64,000 bases of DNA. Origin: Vidua macroura (taxonomy: Eukaryota; Chordata; Aves; Passeriformes; Viduidae). Shown here in pieces: positions 23,801 to 36,100 of this stretch. The DNA lies in assembly GCF_024509145.1 (NCBI RefSeq), contig NC_071573.1, forward strand, positions 8,991,001 through 9,055,000, written 5' to 3'. Under the pieces are notes generated by a model that ran no database searches, was not told the DNA's origin, and saw nothing but the letters and a program-made list of their open reading frames with translations. Position numbers and translations under genes: made by a program. The stretch's first letter is position 1; each line of letters begins with the position of its first letter.

Positions 23801-26800
23801 ACTGCTACTGCCACCATTATGGCCTTGCTTCATCGAGGTAGTCCTTAGCTCAGAGCTGCCTCTCTAACTCCAAGCAGGTACCCACAAAGCTCCAAGTACA
23901 ATTTCTTCCCATTTCAGGATGAATGGTTAAAACAGAGATCCCCACAAGGCATGGTGACAGCAGGGACAGTGAGGTGGTGACATCCCAGGTATGGAGGAGC
24001 ATGAAGTGGTTTCTGGTGTCTAAGCCACTCTCCTACACCTGACAGCAGAGACCACAAAGTGCTCCTAGTGGCTCAAGTGTTTAACTTGCTGCAGCTGGTA
24101 GCAGGTCCAGGAGGAGGGAGCTCCAGAGGAAGGCAATCGAGGCACAGGAAATCAGCTGTCTTTCTGATGCAAAGAGCCAAGTAAGAGAGAAGGGCTCAGC
24201 AGAAGCTCTGTGAGAAGTGACCAGAAAGCTCCAGTGTTGTGGTCCTGTGGATGAGCTGCCCAGGGGAGAAGTAAGGAGAGCCTTGCTGGGGTAATGGGGC
24301 AGGGCTTGTTTGCTTCCTAGTCTTTTCCAAATGTTGTTTGCTCTAAGAGCCATATTAATTTCTGGAACGTGTCCTGCAAACTGTTTCTACCTTCCTCCTA
24401 TCTGGTGTCTCCTAATGGTGAAACTGCTGACTCTTCCCTGGGATGTGCTGGTGTAAGGAATAACTTGCAAGGACTAGAGGACTACAGGCAGCAATGACAT
24501 GGGTGAGGGCAGCAGTAACCTGGCAGACCTTGATAGGTCTTCTGTGCTCTCTGCATCGTTTGGCCAGGGCTTATTTTACTCCTGATTGCCCTTATTTTAT
24601 CAAGTCTGTGGCTCTTGTGTTGCCTGGAGCTTGGGATTCTCATGGGAAAACAGCTCTGCAGTCCTGGTCTTTTGAGCTGCAGAGGACTTTGGCCTCAAAC
24701 ATGTCAATTGTCCAACAGTGTCCTCTCTCAGGGCACATGTGCTGTGATTGCTGAGTTCAAACTGGGTGCAGCCCTGTCTGGATTTGGGCCACAAATGCCT
24801 GGCAGTGTGAGCAGCTGGGTGAAGGGGACAGCAGGATGTAGCAGTGGGACACCTGCAGGGACTGATCTGGTGGCAGTGCCACTTTGTGAGTGTGGATGGG
24901 AGCACTGGGGCCCTTCTTTAGGGGCCTCTCAGATCTGCTCTGTCAAAAGCAGGTGCCTAAGCTGAGGCTCTGGCCAGGATCTGGCAAAATCTCAGCAATG
25001 AGGATGGGACCTCAGCTGCGTGGTGCTAAGTGCCAATGAAATCTGATCTGCCAGGGTTGTTTTCAGGACTTCAGCGAGTCAGCATTTGTATGAGTCAGTG
25101 TCACAGCATCTCCACTATCTCGTGCCTGGCATTACTTTATCAGAGCTCCCTCAGGACTCTGTGGCCTTTTCCATTTTTCCCTTTCACTCCTTTTGGGAAG
25201 TAGATGGTGTCCAAAAGTCCCTGGCCTTTTTTTGAAGTTGGATACTTTTGCTTTCTTGTGTCTGTGGTAAGCTTGTCTTGCCTTCAAGCTCCCCATCACC
25301 CCACCCCCTGTAACTGTGACCCAGAGGTGGCCCAGAGCACACCTGGCTGCAGGACTCCTGTGTGCTGTCTGTGCCTGGCCTTGTAGTGTGTAACCTTCCC
25401 TGGCTCTCCCAGAGCATTTGGGGATGTTGGGATCCTCTGTGCTTGGCTGGTCTCTCCAAAACGATGTCGTGGGCAAAGGCAGTTGTTCCTGCTTTGTGCC
25501 ACACCAGACTTGCCTGCAAACAGGCAGAGGTGTCCTCAGTGGCACCACCCCTTCCCTGGCTTGGCAAGGATGTTGTGCAGAGAGACCACTTCACCATGCC
25601 ATGGGAGTGCAGGGCTCACTTCAGGAGAGACACAGCATGAGTACACCTCCAGTAAGGCGAGGTGGATGGAGAAATAATGAGTGGAGAGAGCAGCTGTTCT
25701 GTTGGTCTGAATATGGCCTGAGGTAATACTTGTAGCTACTTCTAAGCTCATACAAGGCCCACAACCACACTGGGTGCAGTCCTGGTGATGTGAGGATCAG
25801 GAGCAATACCTGTGTGCTCCGCTCCCCCAGGTGTTCCGTTTCCCTGCTGTGTAACTTGACCAGGGAAGATTTCTTTACCAGGACTCTTCCTGGGACTGTG
25901 CAGGTAGTTTGCTTATTGTCCTCTGCTCCATGTCCCCAAGGAACTGCACATTTTAACATTTTTATTATTCACCAGTTCTTCTGCCCTATGTCTGTATGGC
26001 ACAGGAGCTGAGTTCATGACATGCAGCTGGGACTGCAAAGGTTGTGACATTTTGGTGTGTCTGGGTTTATGGGACAAAGCTCCTAAGAAGGGTTTAACAT
26101 AGGCCTACTTGTGCTGGAAAACTGTAGGCCTATTGCTTGCATCCCACGTCCTTAAAGTGGCTGTTGTGAATTCAATGTGTCCATCAGAAGTCCTCTCTCC
26201 TTGTTCACGTGGGCAAACAAAAGGGCTGATGCTGCTGAACGTGTAGGTACAGCTTCTTGTGTTCAGGCATCACAGTCACATCCTGCCCCTTGCTGTTGCA
26301 AGTGTTATGCCAAATCTAGCAGGTAAAAGAGATTCTGGTAAGGAAGCAGAAGTCAGCCTTTCTTCTGGATGGAGACTGGGCACGTCTCTCCATAACACAG
26401 CATCAGTGGGGGTTCTCCAGAGGTACAATGCCCTTTATGGCCCCTTGTCTTCACTGGAGACAGCCCAGGCAGAGGCTATTGCATTGCCTGGCACCTTCCC
26501 AACAGCTGGGTTATTGTCCCTCTGGGCTGAGCCCTGTGCCATCTCCATGAGGTGTCTCTGTTTAGATACTGCAATATTGAAATGCCTCTTGTAAACTTTG
26601 TTCTGTCTCTGTTGGGAAGTGCTTCCCACGAGAAACACACTGTGAAATAACTTGTCAGATCTGACTATTTAGGTTTGGTTGCATTAGGAGACACTGAACA
26701 TTGGCATGGTAAATACCTGCTAACCATTTTCCATGGATTCAGCCTTGGCAGCAGAGCCCATCAGAGCAGCATGGGTTCCTCATCTACCTCCTTTCTAGGT

Positions 26801-28886
26801 AGCTTGTGGATGAGTGCATGCACCCACCCACACTGAGCCACCTGCCTTGGGGAGGGTGTGGGACATGGGTCAGGAGAAAAGAACTGCAGACACTTGGATC
26901 TCAAATGCAAACAAAACTTATTAGAGCATGTGTAATGCACATTATGACAGGAACGTTGGTGCTGCTTGCCAAAAGGCTGGAATTATTTGAGGCCCAGGAC
27001 TAAAGCCTAAAGAAGCAGTGCTCACTAGTGTATTGGTTGCCCTGCAAAATGCTCCCATTTCTGAATTGAGTTGTGTGTTTTTCCTGAAGCTTGTATAATT
27101 TAAAAGAACAGATAAGAGACTGTAGTGGGCAAAGTCTCTGTGTATGTGTGCATACTCAGAAGGAGGTGGAGGAGGCTCATGCTACAAAAAATCCAGACAT
27201 CTGAAGTGAGGGAGGAGCTATCATCTTCTGTCTCTTGGATCTTCAAAGCTTCTGGTGTGGCTTCCAAAACTTTTCATAGTAGTGGGGTGGGGCATTTTTG
27301 TTGATGGTTCCTTTAATTTATTTGTTTTGTCTTGTTTTATGTAGAAGAGGGACACAAGTAATTAGTAAAGTCCAGAGGAAAATGAAAAGGAAAAGCACTC
27401 CTGGTGCTGCTTTTAAGTGAATAGCTGGGCACTGACTCATCCCAGGCAGGATAGCAATTTCATGTAACAGAGTAAGAGGGGATACGTGTTGGAGGAGATA
27501 CTTGCAAAAATGAACCCAGGGGAGCTGGGAGAAGAAGGGGGTGATAATTTGACTTAACTGAGGTTCCCCAGGGAAATGAGCAGAGGTGCAACTTTAGGCT
27601 TGAAAATCTGTGGATACGATATGCTAATCTCATAAAATACATGCACGAATTCAAGGCGGCTCAAATTTAATCTTAGATTTTAAAGAACTAAACAAAATAA
27701 AAAGAGTAAGATGCATTGCAAGATAAAACCTGGTTTGATAAAAGTGGGTGTACAAGAGGGCAAAAATAGTTGTAGGCAATGTTTCCTCTCTCTTGTGTCC
27801 TTCAATTAGATCCCCCTGTGCCCTCCATTATATGATATGTGGCATTTTGATCTGGCTGGGGCTATGGTTAATGTCCTTGTTTAAATGCCAAGTTGGTTTT
27901 GTGAAAGGCTGCCGAACCTTTGGCATCCCTGTACTCTGGGCCTGTTTGCTCCTCCATGATCAGATGCTGCTGCTTCTTTTGGCTGGAAGGGACTTGCAAG
28001 CCCATCAGCTTGCGACTGTTTCTTTTTAGCAAAAGCCAAAAGCCTTTTCCAGTAACCACTTCATTCTGCCTGTTCCTCACATTTTGCAAGGGTTTGGAAA
28101 AGTGCTTCATAAAATGGAATCAGCAATTTAATAACAAATTTTTGTGAACCTTCCAATGCTGATTATGGTTTTTCTAGCCTGGCTAAAAGCAGGCTCTCTT
28201 TGTGGTGTGGCTGCTGCCAAATCATGAAGCCACACATGGAAATTAAATATATAATTTTCATACGTCAGCATAGGTCAAGGTTTTGTTTAAGAGTGGGCAA
28301 AAGGCACTGTCTGGTTTAATTACTGGTTTGTTTTAACCCTGCAATGATATGCAGCTCTCTTAAGCAATGGTGGATCACAGTGCTTTCTTGGGCTCTGCTG
28401 ATAAGAGTGTTCCTAGGTGATGAGGAAGATTAAGGGCTTGTCTGGAGGGGGGTGCAGAGTGCTGTGAACTGCACTGTGGGTTTAGCACTCAAAGCTAAAA
28501 AAATTGTGAATTGCCCTGTACAAAGATGTATCTTGCAGGTGCCAAATAAAACATCTTCAGAGAGAGCTCTGGAGACCTGCTCCTTTGCCATGTGATCTGC
28601 TCTGCCTCATTTCATGCGATCTTGCCCGGCTCTGAAAGCTGCAAGGGAACTGGGGACATATTTGCAAAGGCTGAAAGGCACGTGAACCAGCACTGCAGAG
28701 CTGGGCAGGCACGGTTCAAGGCTGAAAAACATAAGTGAAAATCCTCCACAGAAGTTGTATGTCCTTCAATATCAAGTCCTTGAGCAATCAGTTTCCCTGG
28801 CTGTGGCAAACTGAGAGTTGGTGCTCTAAACCCTTTGCCTGGACTCCCTTGATAGACTACGGAGGCAGAGTTCTTGCAGAGTTATT

Positions 28887-28924
28887 ATAGATCTATTACT
28901 ATAGATCTACAGTAACTAGATCTA
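28887..28924. repeat. cluster of three TAGATCTA palindromes
   Basis: Three copies of the 8-base palindrome tagatcta occur within 38 bases (28888, 28902 and 28917). This is intergenic with no known meaning. Confidence 0.7.
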
Positions 28925-31796
28925 TCCTGTTAATCCCTTTCCTTTGGCTTCAAGTCAACCACCAACCTCAGCTGATAAATTCAGTCTGTAATGATAAATC
29001 CACAGAGAAATGTGGGCACCAAACTGTAATTTTGGGCCTAATTTTGGACTTGTACTTTAAAGGTCATTGTGTGATTCTAGTTAAGTCTAGATTTCTGCTA
29101 ACTTTGTGTAGGTTTACGTGTACACATATCTGTGTATATTACCTTAGACAAGCACTTGCTGCTATTAGGCCTTGGGGATTGATCTGGCAGAGTCCCATTT
29201 TCCTTGCCCCATCTCCAGATTTGCTAAATGACCTTCAAGCCAGAGCATTTGCATGTACTGGGAGAGACAAGAGCTCAAAGATTTGTCTTTGAACTGGATC
29301 CAAAGTTTCTCCTTCCTGGGAGGATGCTTGGCCTATGGGTTAGGAGTTTGGAAGCTGCTTCCACTTTTAAATAAGGTGCTCTGGGGTACATCTGCACGAC
29401 TGTGGGACCCTGGGCCTTCCAGGCAGGTGCTGTGCTGGTCAGGCTTCACACCATTGGCTCCTTGGCCGCCTGGACACTAAACCAGGATGCGGAGTACCAA
29501 AAGTATTCATGAGAACAAATTCTCTTGTGTTTGCTGTGGTTTCTGCAGTGGGCAGGCTCTTGGAGGAAGAGTTGGAGGTTTCTGGATACTGTTGCTGAAA
29601 TTATTTGCTCAGCTCCTCTACAGGGAGCTGCATAAATTCAAGAGGAGCTCCTGAAGGCAAATCCCTTGGGTAGCTGGGGTTTGTGGTGCCTTGCAGCATC
29701 ATGTAGGTTTGTGCCTATTTCCTGGGGCCAGCCAGGGGACAGTGCGAGGTGTGACATAGGTAAGCACCAACTGAAATGTCACAAGAGAACTTGTCAGGGC
29801 CCAGGGGAGGAGAATGAGAGCCCAGCAGTGGAAGGTTAACATGCTGACTGACACCAAGGCATGTGGATCATGCATAGGAAACAGCACCCCTCTATACTGA
29901 GCTGCTCTGAGACAGTGACCTAGTGACTTGTCTGAAGCAGGGTTGAGAGTGCTCCAGCTTCAGTGCCCCAAGACACCGGCTGAATGCTACACGCACTCAT
30001 GGACTTCACTGAACGGATCTTCTCCTTTATTTTGTTTTAAGTTGTTTTTACTCTCATTTGGTTGTGCCCCTGCCCTTGCAGAGAGCAAAGCTGTTTTAGC
30101 ATATAGACTACATGGGCACTCTTAAGAACAACCACCCTTTCCCTGGTGCTTATGCCCTTCTATCTCAATATTTCAGAATTCTTTCAAACATCACCTTTCT
30201 TTCTCCTAGTGTTGGTATTTCAGTGTTTCAGCTTTACAGTGCCAAGATAGGACTGGTTTATCAGGATAGGCTTTAGTCAAAAAGGGAAACCTTGAGGTCA
30301 GCTCTGTGAATATCTATCACATCTGCTTTTCTAAAATAGATGTAATTTCAAAGCAGAAAATACCTAAACACTGAAAAATTACAGAAAGAAGTACAGGGCC
30401 TTGCACGTGCTGTTTTGCTTGCTCCCCAAGACATAAGTTACATGTCTGAATATCCTCCTTTGGCAGGCCTGAGTGACTCTTGGGACAGAAGGCAATTCAG
30501 CTTAGACACATGAGTAAAGCCATTTCACCCGTACAACTTTTACCCTTCTTCCCTTCTGACACTGTGATTGAGCAATCACATCTCTATAACCCAGGAAATT
30601 CCAAACCTGAAAGTTGTTAGAACAAAATGTTAACCCTGCTGCCCTGCATATCCTGTACACTCTGTGTGCAAGTCAAACAGTGAGCGATATGCTATGCTGA
30701 CAAGGAAAACAGGATTAGGGAATGCTGCATACTCTCAGTTTGGCAGAGTTAATGTTAATGTAGAAACTTAACCTTTTTGCTCATATTTGAGGGGTTTATT
30801 TCTCTGCTTCAATAATAACTACTGCTGCTTTTCTCCTACAACAAAGATTATAAATAAATCCAAAGTTTTGAAGGGCAGTTTTTCAGAAAAAGAAAAGAAA
30901 GAACAACTCATGGCAAGTTGCACTTCTGTGTAACACTTAAAAATGTCAAATCCTTAAAATACTTGAATTTACTTTTAACTACTGGTAGAATCAGCCCTTG
31001 TTATTTAACCTCTCTTTGAGCTGTAATCCAGGCTGCTTTAGTAACCCAGCTGTCCAGAGACTATGGTGTGCTTGAAGCTGCTCCTGCATTTTGTTTACCA
31101 GGCTGATCTTCCTCGGTCTGACACTTTCTCACCTGAGATTGCTTTACTGACCACTCAGCTTCCTAAATTCCCGTGGCCCGATTTGTTTTCTACCTCTCTG
31201 ATACTGCTGCAATCAGGTAAAGTTAAGGCTTTTTTTACCCTCATGACATTATTTAGGATAGCAAGTGTTATTACAGCTCTCTGGTTCAATACTTATGTTC
31301 TGAGCACTGCAAGCAACACAGCAGCTGTTATATATTCAAGGGTGAAATTCCAATAATAGTATGCTACATAATCTCTGGGTAAATATTTGTGCTTGTGAAG
31401 GTTAAGTGACTTGGAGTACTATAAACTCCAGCTTTTGGGGCAGGCCACTGCAATTTAAGCCTTCTTGCAGTGACCTAACAATGACCTCTCTCCCAGTCTA
31501 GGGGCAGAGTAATTGCTGGTGGAAAAAAAATTGAGAGGCTCTTGAGGCCTCTGCCGAGCAATAATTTAGTGCACCGAACACATCAGATGTTGCTTGAACC
31601 CAACTGTTCATCTTGGACTTACTTCTCACCTCTAACATTATTGCTTAAACTTCCTTGAAAGTTCTTCCAGTGTCACTTCATTCACAAACCCTGCATGATG
31701 TTGTCTCACCATTGGTGTAAAAGAGTGAAAAGCCTCTTGCAGGTGACAAACAGCATATCACAAGCTGGTGTTTTGTGTTTTATTTATGTGGTTATC

Positions 31797-31866
31797 CTTT
31801 TTTAATCTGAAGGCACAGTGTCTTTTTTAATCTGAAGGCACATCACAATCTGAAGGTTGTGATGTG
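31797..31866 (+). repeat. 25-bp tandem duplication with adjoining inverted repeat
   Basis: The unit cttttttaatctgaaggcac occurs at 31797 and 31822, with a partial third copy (aatctgaagg) at 31847-31856. The third copy is the loop of a perfect 10-bp inverted repeat (cacatcacaa at 31839-31848 and ttgtgatgtg at 31857-31866). Confidence 0.9.
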
Positions 31867-32725
31867 TTTAATTTGCTTCAGAAATGCAAGTGAAACAATA
31901 GGCCAGATTACTACAACAGTTGTACAAGTTGGGCCCCATTAGGATCTGTAGTTCAGGGCCTCTCAGCATTCATGGAGCAAAAATACCCCCAAACAGGCAA
32001 AGCTGTGGGTTTAATGAACTCAGCAGAGCTGGGACTCATTCCAACTATTTAACTTAAGTGTGTTTTCAAAAAGTTGTGTAATCCCTCATTTGCTTTCTAA
32101 GCTACATTCCAGAGGGCTAACAGATATAGCCTTACTTATTTTTCTCCATCTCAGTAATGCCATTATTTCCTACCTAAAACCGGAGAACAAAACTCCATTC
32201 AGTACAGCTGATGGATTCCTTTACACTCCTACCTGTTGCTAGTGCATTAGGAACGACCCCATCCATGCCAGATAGAAAAGCAATTAAAAAATGATGTGTC
32301 TCATTTTTAATCCAAGCTGGGAGGAAGTATTTCACTTGCTGCTATGAAGCACTGGAATGATATTTAGACTCCTGGCTTTTACTGAGAAGACAGAATGCAT
32401 CCTTGGCCTTTCAGAAGCAAACCACCCTAAATCAGGGCCCTGTTGACTTAGGGCAAGCAGAATTAAAGAAACACATCACCAAAGCCATGTCTTATAGGCC
32501 AGTTTATTTCTCTACCATTCCACCATGGTGGGTAGCTGTTGTCAATACTTGCTATTATCTCTGGAGCAAGAACATCATTAGCAGGTTTATTGCTTACTAT
32601 TGCCATGCCGAGGATTGTTTATTTTAGCTGGCAGTTGATATCTAAAAGAATGGCTTAAGGACAACAATATACATTTCAGTCTGAGGAACTCATTAATGAT
32701 ACTTTAATCCATAGGAGTCTTAGGT

Positions 32726-32731
32726 TTTATT
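32726..32731 (-). terminator. AATAAA overlapping the KIF25 stop codon
   Basis: On the minus strand the last Lys codon and stop read AAA-TAA-AA, which forms an AATAAA hexamer across the stop. Further minus-strand AATAAA hexamers lie at 32618-32623, 32586-32591 and 32503-32508, so the 3' UTR is probably 100-250 bases long. Which signal is used cannot be told from sequence. Confidence 0.35.
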
Positions 32732-32884
32732 TTCCTTTACTCGGCACTGGGAAATTTTTCTTCTTGACTTGTCCTCTCTGAACTTGCCGAGCACGAGTTC
32801 CAAATCCCAGAGACTGCATTGATTCTGTTAAGTACTTTTGGCCAGGAGAGATGCACAGCATCACCAACAGTTTAGCATCACCTC
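32727..32884 (-). CDS. KIF25: KIF25 terminal coding exon
   Basis: The acceptor is cctgcttttag. It encodes residues 401-451: GDAKLLVMLCISPGQKYLTE, SMQSLGFGTRARQVQRGQ and a basic tail ending in PSKGK. The TAA stop is at 32727-32729. The ending just after the motor fold fits a C-terminal motor. Confidence 0.95.
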
Positions 32885-33061
32885 CTAAAAGCAGGGGAAA
32901 GACAAAACATACTTATTTACCTCATTATTTTCAGCAAGTTATACATTATTACCATACTGATCTATGCAAGAGTGAGCACAGGTTACCATTGCTTTCATGA
33001 AGCAGAAGACTGCTTGCTCCTGGAAAGGGCTGTTGAAACAGACAGCTCCTTCATGAGCTAG

Positions 33062-33104
<43 letters not shown>

Positions 33105-36100
33105 ACAATATGATATTTGCCCCCAAGTGTTTCACAATTTGTAATGTAGTTTTTTTTCCCCTATTAGCTTCATCAATTAATCAACATATATGTTATGGCT
33201 CTGGACACTTATTTAAGTTCTGTCAAATATTTGTAAATTTGGGGTAATAGCAAAATAGCTTGTGTAACAATAAAATAAAACAAACTTGAAGTTTGCAAAC
33301 AATGATTAAACAAAGGAGGAAACAGCCATTTTCAACACTTCACCCAAGTCATACAACAGACTTAGTTTAAATCAGGCTCAGCGCCCATAAAACATAGCTC
33401 TCACTTCTCTTTTTGTCTGTCCCTTTTCACAGTAGGGACTCCAGTACTAAGTGAAAATCAAAGCTTAAGCAAAAAATTCATAGTATTTCAGAAACTCTGA
33501 AGAACTGTTACCTCATTCACTGTCAATGCCTTGAACTGGAAATTAAAAGCATAAGGGCTAATATTTTCTGGCTGAAGAAAAATGGACTAATGTACTACAC
33601 ATATAGACACAAATCTGACATTACTGCAGGCACAACACTTGCTTTAAAACTGCTTCCACATTAATGAGGAGCTAAAGAAGAGGAAGTGACCCCAACACAA
33701 AACTGTAGCACAGTGCCATGTCCTGTCTTCCTCCTTTGTCTTGCTGCTATAGAGCACAATGTTAAAGAATGTGCAAGCATTCCTGTAGTAATAAAGATTG
33801 ACGTTTAACTTTTAAACTGTACCTGACATGAAACACTGGTGAATGCAATTTTTACCCTTTACATGATCCCATTGAGATGTTGTTCTTCAACTGAGCTTTG
33901 GAAACAACAAGGTTTAGCCTGATTCAGAATTGTCACTTTGTACTCACACAGTGAGCCAGAGCCTTTGAAATAGAGGGCACATTCAAGCAAGGAGGATAAG
34001 ATCATCTTCTAGTTTTATACAGCAAAGGAGAGGAAAAATCAGGAGAAGAAATCTATATTGCTGAACAAGAGTCAGAATAATCCCTCACCTACGGAGTCCT
34101 GAAGCAGATGTGTAAGTTTGCTGTTCCGATATGGGACGTGAGCTCGCTGCTCTGCTATTGCTCCCAGGACATCAGCCAGGGCGGACAGGCTGCGGTTGAT
34201 GAAGGAGGTCTCTCTCAGTGCTGCCCCTGTCACTCCAGACATACCTGGTAGTGTAGAAAAAGGTACTGGTAACACTAGTTACCTTCAAAACCGCCTTCAA
34301 AACTGTAATGTGGAAGAAAGGTTAAAGAAGATTCAGTGTCTACAGATGGTCCAAAGCATCTCACGTTAAAGTTGATCTCTGCAGATGTACAATGCATTTT
34401 TGGCTCCATATGTATTAAGAACAAGGAACCAAGAAAATAGGAACACCTTTAGATCAGACAAGACAACACTGGTTTTGAAAACACGAGTCCACATTGGCCC
34501 CAGAGAGAAGCCTGGTTTGTTCCACCATTTTTTATACTAGTTAGCTGCCCCATTTGTATCCCTTTGGAAAAAGAGAAGAGACACCGACGGCACAAGCTGC
34601 AGAGAGAAAACTGTACAACAGCCACAAGTGTGAAGTATTTTTGTTCACCAAAGCCTGTGGAGTGATGTTTTATGGCATGATATGCTGTAAGGGAATGGTG
34701 CCCTTCTACCACCCACCCAGCATGGTTGTATGTGGCTATGCTGCCCCTGAGCAACACTGTAAAGGTTTGGTGTATGAAACATATTGCACCAATTCAAAGA
34801 AGTGCTGCAAGCTCAACTCTTTGATCAGTCTGGATGAGGATGCAGTTAAGAGTAATTAATTCCTGCTGTCCTTAGCTTTGCATTTGGGGAAGAGAAATTT
34901 GCTATTAGCATTTAGCATCATATTATTCAAATTCAAGCTTTCTTGAGGATAGTGGATGAGGTACAGATCACTTTTACCCAGAGCACACGATCCATGTCAG
35001 GCAGAGCTGATGACAGTGGGATGATCAGATGGGGCCAACAGCTTCCTCTACTGCCTACTCTCCTACCTCTAGACAGGTACAGGGAGTGGCTAGAAATCTT
35101 GTTTTCCCCTTAGGCCAGCATTTTCTAGCAAAGGAGGAGTTCAAGAGGGAAATGTGAAGAAGTACAGTAATAACAAAAACCCCAGGAGACTGGACAGGGA
35201 GGGCTGTAGAACTGTGACTGTGGGAGAAGATGAGCTTGGAATGGTAGAGTCTCCAGGTGTCAGAGACAGAATAAAACAGTTTGGAAGACCCTGCCAAAGG
35301 GTGGATAACAATCCAAGATAGGATGAATCTCAGGGTAACTTTACTGGGGTAATTACATATACAGCCATCCTCAGTCTGCTTGTATATCAAGGAAAAGTGG
35401 ACTCCTGGGATAACAGTTATCCCCCTAAAGGAGAAAACTGCAAATAGAGGAGGGGGTACATGTTTAAACTGCTGATTATCTGCATTTAGTTAGATGAACT
35501 TTGACAAAGCATTTAGCTGAGTTTTCAAAGTGAAACACAGCTTGCTAAAAACTGATCAATTGGATTGTAAAGGCTGCAAATGACCCAGGCCAGCTGTAGA
35601 GCCAACAGGGCTGGGTGCTGATGTGTGTGAGAAGCTTGAGGTACTGCTGCTCACTTAGATTTGCCCACATTTTAAAACAATTACGAGTTAACACTGCCCT
35701 CATTTTCAGCAGAGTATGTCCACTAGCACATCTGATGGCAGAGGACAGTCTGCCACTAACTAACTCATCTAACACTGATGTGAGCACAGCTCTTCTGGCT
35801 TCACTGGAGGATCTGGCCTGCCGAGCCCCAAAGCAAGGAAATGTTTGTCCTGGTTTAACTGAGAGAACAAACACACACCCTGTTGCTCAATTACATGTTT
35901 TCAGCATTTAGAGCAAATGAAAAAATAATGTATTATATTAGGTTTCTCTGTAGAACAAAAGTTTAACAGTGAGCAACAGCAAGAATTCTTGGCAGTAAAG
36001 TAAAAGACTCTTTCATAATACTGGTTCACTTTTCAAAACATTATTTCTGGAATGATACATTTGGCTTCATGGTTTTTCTTGGTAAGAAAGCTTCTCCTTT

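Larger units (their letters stand above)
20801..32500. other. intergenic interval between the CpG island and KIF25
   Basis: About 11.7 kb with many short, unrelated open frames on both strands (longest roughly 180 codons, minus strand, 23001-23540). None has recognisable domains or paired splice borders. The first 8-9 kb is moderately GC-rich, and base composition shifts to AT-rich towards KIF25. Apart from the small repeats listed separately, I see nothing. Confidence 0.5.

Noticed and set aside
25132..25959. Several overlapping open frames of 100-140 codons on both strands.
   Set aside because: They overlap mutually in different frames, with no family resemblance and no splice signals supporting an exon.
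33062..33104. The CTAT run considered as part of a CRISPR-like or satellite array.
   Set aside because: It is a simple tetranucleotide microsatellite with no spacer structure.
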